A DNA stretch of 24,000 bases from Campylobacterales bacterium (GTDB taxonomy: Bacteria > Campylobacterota > Campylobacteria > Campylobacterales > Sulfurovaceae), in contig JAFGWQ010000030.1 in the NCBI GenBank assembly GCA_016937075.1, positions 1 through 24,000 of the forward strand, read 5' to 3'. This document shows, one piece after another, positions 22,605 through 24,000 of this stretch (positions are counted from its first letter, which is position 1; each line of letters opens with the position of its first letter). The notes below the pieces were generated by a model. It saw nothing but the letters and a program-made list of their open reading frames with translations. It searched no databases and was not told where the DNA came from. The translations under genes were made by a program, and so were the position numbers.

Positions 22605-22684
22605 AATAAAAGGTTTTAAGCTTGAATCGATATACTCTGAAAAAATTAACTGCCTTTCTGCACACTAAAAAAAGGATTATATTT

Positions 22685-23251
22685 ATGAAAAAAATGATGA
22701 TTTTACCTATAGCCCTAATGCTTGGAGCATGTACGCAAACAACCACGATCGGTACACCAGATAAAAATCTAAAAGCCGTCGAAGCAAAAGGAGTTTCTCA
22801 AGCAGATGGTCTTATATCGGCAATAAAACCTGTACTTATGCAATCACTCAAAGCCGACCCGACCGGCGCATCCGGAATGACGGCTTGTGCGAACGCAGCT
22901 ATGCCGCTTACTGATGAATACAACAAACAGTTGCCATCGGATTCCAAAGTCAGAAGAACGGCTCTAAAATATAGAAACCCGGCAAACAAACCTGATGATA
23001 AGGATATCGAGGTTATGAATAAGATCATAGCATCCAAAAATTTTGCTCCGATGGTAGTAGAAATGAATGACAGCTACAGAGTATATAAACCACTTCCTAT
23101 GGCCCAACCGTGTATGGCTTGCCATGGTGACATAAAAACCATGAACAAACACACGAGAGAAAAAATCAAAGAGTACTACCCAAAAGATCTTGCAACAGGA
23201 TTCAAACCTGGAGAATTTAGAGGCGTAGTCGTATCAGAAATCAAAAAATAA
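22685..23251 (+). CDS. DUF3365/Tll0287-like c-type heme lipoprotein
   Basis: From the ATG at 22685 (AAGGA 8 bases upstream) the product has 188 residues. The signal peptide MKKMMILPIALMLGAC has its lipobox cysteine at C16. The mature domain resembles DUF3365 (Tll0287-like), with YRNPANKPDDKDIEVMNKI, the block in which a paired heme-pocket loop is expected, and a C-terminal CMACH motif (C143, C146, H147) for covalent heme c attachment. It is therefore expected to be a periplasm-facing, membrane-anchored single-heme protein with a redox- or gas-sensing or electron-transfer role. The in-frame extension to a TTG at 22622 would add 21 residues before the signal peptide and has no ribosome site. 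It ends 2 bases from the convergent comM-like gene. Confidence 0.87.
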   Translation: MKKMMILPIALMLGACTQTTTIGTPDKNLKAVEAKGVSQADGLISAIKPVLMQSLKADPTGASGMTACANAAMPLTDEYNKQLPSDSKVRRTALKYRNPANKPDDKDIEVMNKIIASKNFAPMVVEMNDSYRVYKPLPMAQPCMACHGDIKTMNKHTREKIKEYYPKDLATGFKPGEFRGVVVSEIKK

Positions 23252-23253
23252 TA

Positions 23254-24000
23254 TTATTTGCGTCTACGGTAGCTCAAGGCTTCAAACAGGTCGCTCTTTG
23301 CGATCTGCCCATGCCCCTCAAGGTCGGCTATTGTGCGGGCAACTTTTTTGATACTGGCTATACTTCTGTGAGTAAGCCCAAATCTGTTTATAGCACTATC
23401 TAATACTTTGGAGGCTTCGCCGTCAAGCATACAAAACTTCTCTATATCTTCTTCATTTAACTTGCCATTTAACTTGGATTGATTGCGACTTTTTTGAGCC
23501 ATAAAAGCTTTAATGACACTTGAATGCATTGATGAGGAAGTGATATCAGACTTGTCTTCGCTGCTGACTTCTTGCATAGTCACAAAAAGATCGATCCTAT
23601 CCAAAAATGGATCGCTTAGCCTATTTTGATAGCGCTTGATCTCAGCTTCATTGCATCTGCACATTTTGCTTTTGGACAGAAGGTTGCCACATGGGCAAGG
23701 ATTCATAGCTGCTACAAACATAATATCCGATTCATAGGCTATCTTGGCATTGACTCTGGCAATATGTACCTTTCTATCTTGTAATGGCTCTCTGAGCGCT
23801 TCTAACACTTGCTTAGAAAAGTGTGGCAACTCGTCAAAAAAAAGTATACCATTGTGAGCAAGAGCAACTTCGCCGATTTTTGCTTGAGCAGAACCTCCGC
23901 CAAATATAGATGCGCTTGTAGCTGTATGATGGGGCGATCTTATGGGACGCAGTGCTCCAAAATTTGGCAACATCCCATCTAAAAATTGATGTTTGGCAAT
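23254..24000 (-). CDS. ComM/YifB-family Mg-chelatase-like AAA+ ATPase (3' part, 5' end outside window)
   Basis: The frame is open to the window edge, so the N-terminal LonC-like part and the Walker A motif lie outside. The 248 residues seen contain RSPHHTATSASIFGGG, Walker B GILFFDELPHF, the family motif REPLQDRKV, NPCPCGN with a zinc-like cysteine group (CPCG...CRC), RLSDPFLDRIDL with the arginine finger, and the C-terminal Mg_chelatase_C helices ending ALSYRRRK. ComM in natural transformation is a hexameric helicase that promotes branch migration during strand integration; YifB-type members are widespread, also in species with no shown competence. No competence gene is nearby in the window. 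Confidence 0.93.
   Translation of the reverse strand: MAKHQFLDGMLPNFGALRPIRSPHHTATSASIFGGGSAQAKIGEVALAHNGILFFDELPHFSKQVLEALREPLQDRKVHIARVNAKIAYESDIMFVAAMNPCPCGNLLSKSKMCRCNEAEIKRYQNRLSDPFLDRIDLFVTMQEVSSEDKSDITSSSMHSSVIKAFMAQKSRNQSKLNGKLNEEDIEKFCMLDGEASKVLDSAINRFGLTHRSIASIKKVARTIADLEGHGQIAKSDLFEALSYRRRK

Noticed and set aside
22622..22684. TTG extension of the heme lipoprotein gene
   Set aside because: Would put 21 extra residues before the signal peptide; the ATG at 22685 has AAGGA and a normal lipoprotein start.
23254..24000. Truncated pseudogene at the right edge
   Set aside because: The frame is open to the last base and motifs are intact, so it is simply cut by the window.

Overview
The window looks like chromosomal DNA of a member of the Campylobacterota (former Epsilonproteobacteria), most likely a free-living sulfur-oxidising type related to Sulfurimonas, Sulfuricurvum or Sulfurovum. 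The genus is an inference. The reasons are an AT-rich coding sequence, an rsmA-rnj-kpsF order that I recall from Helicobacter pylori, an RNase J with a long basic N-terminal extension of the Helicobacter type, and TATAAT-like -10 boxes in T-rich surroundings. There is no rRNA, tRNA, insertion sequence, prophage or CRISPR array. Most genes are ordinary core genes packed with short gaps or 1-14 base overlaps.

Layout. 1-5547 is a same-strand operon: the 3' part of rsmA, then rnj, kpsF/kdsD, an RsuA/RluB-type pseudouridine synthase and rarA. It covers RNA maturation and decay, LPS Kdo precursor synthesis and replication-fork maintenance. 5615-10112 is an envelope block: a glycine-zipper/OmpA lipoprotein, a divergent pair of an EEP-family hydrolase and a cardiolipin synthase, a DUF475/TerC-like membrane protein, and a tiny 48-residue entericidin-like lipoprotein on the minus strand (9966-10112). 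10248-15989 holds frr-pyrE and RDD-MFS-mobA on the plus strand, separated by a minus-strand 770-residue HerA/DUF87-type ATPase. 15963-20328 has phosphoenolpyruvate synthase on the minus strand, divergent from a second beta-CASP metallo-beta-lactamase RNase, followed by a short cytidine/blasticidin-S-deaminase-like enzyme. 20366-22453 is a LysR regulator divergent from a YeiH-type putative sulfate exporter, with palindromes between them. 22685-24000 has a c-type-heme DUF3365-like lipoprotein and the 3' end of a ComM/YifB-type AAA+ protein.

How the genes work together. Two beta-CASP nucleases, a ribosome recycling factor, an rRNA methylase and an rRNA pseudouridine synthase make the window rich in RNA and translation functions. 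The EEP/cardiolipin synthase pair resembles the enteric ybhP-clsB pairing. LysR-YeiH matches the yeiE-yeiH pair. I do not see a clear defence island or other wholly new system. The least explained genes are the HerA-like ATPase with its split coiled coil around a glycine-rich insert, the deaminase homologue, and the heme lipoprotein with an operator-like repeat upstream.
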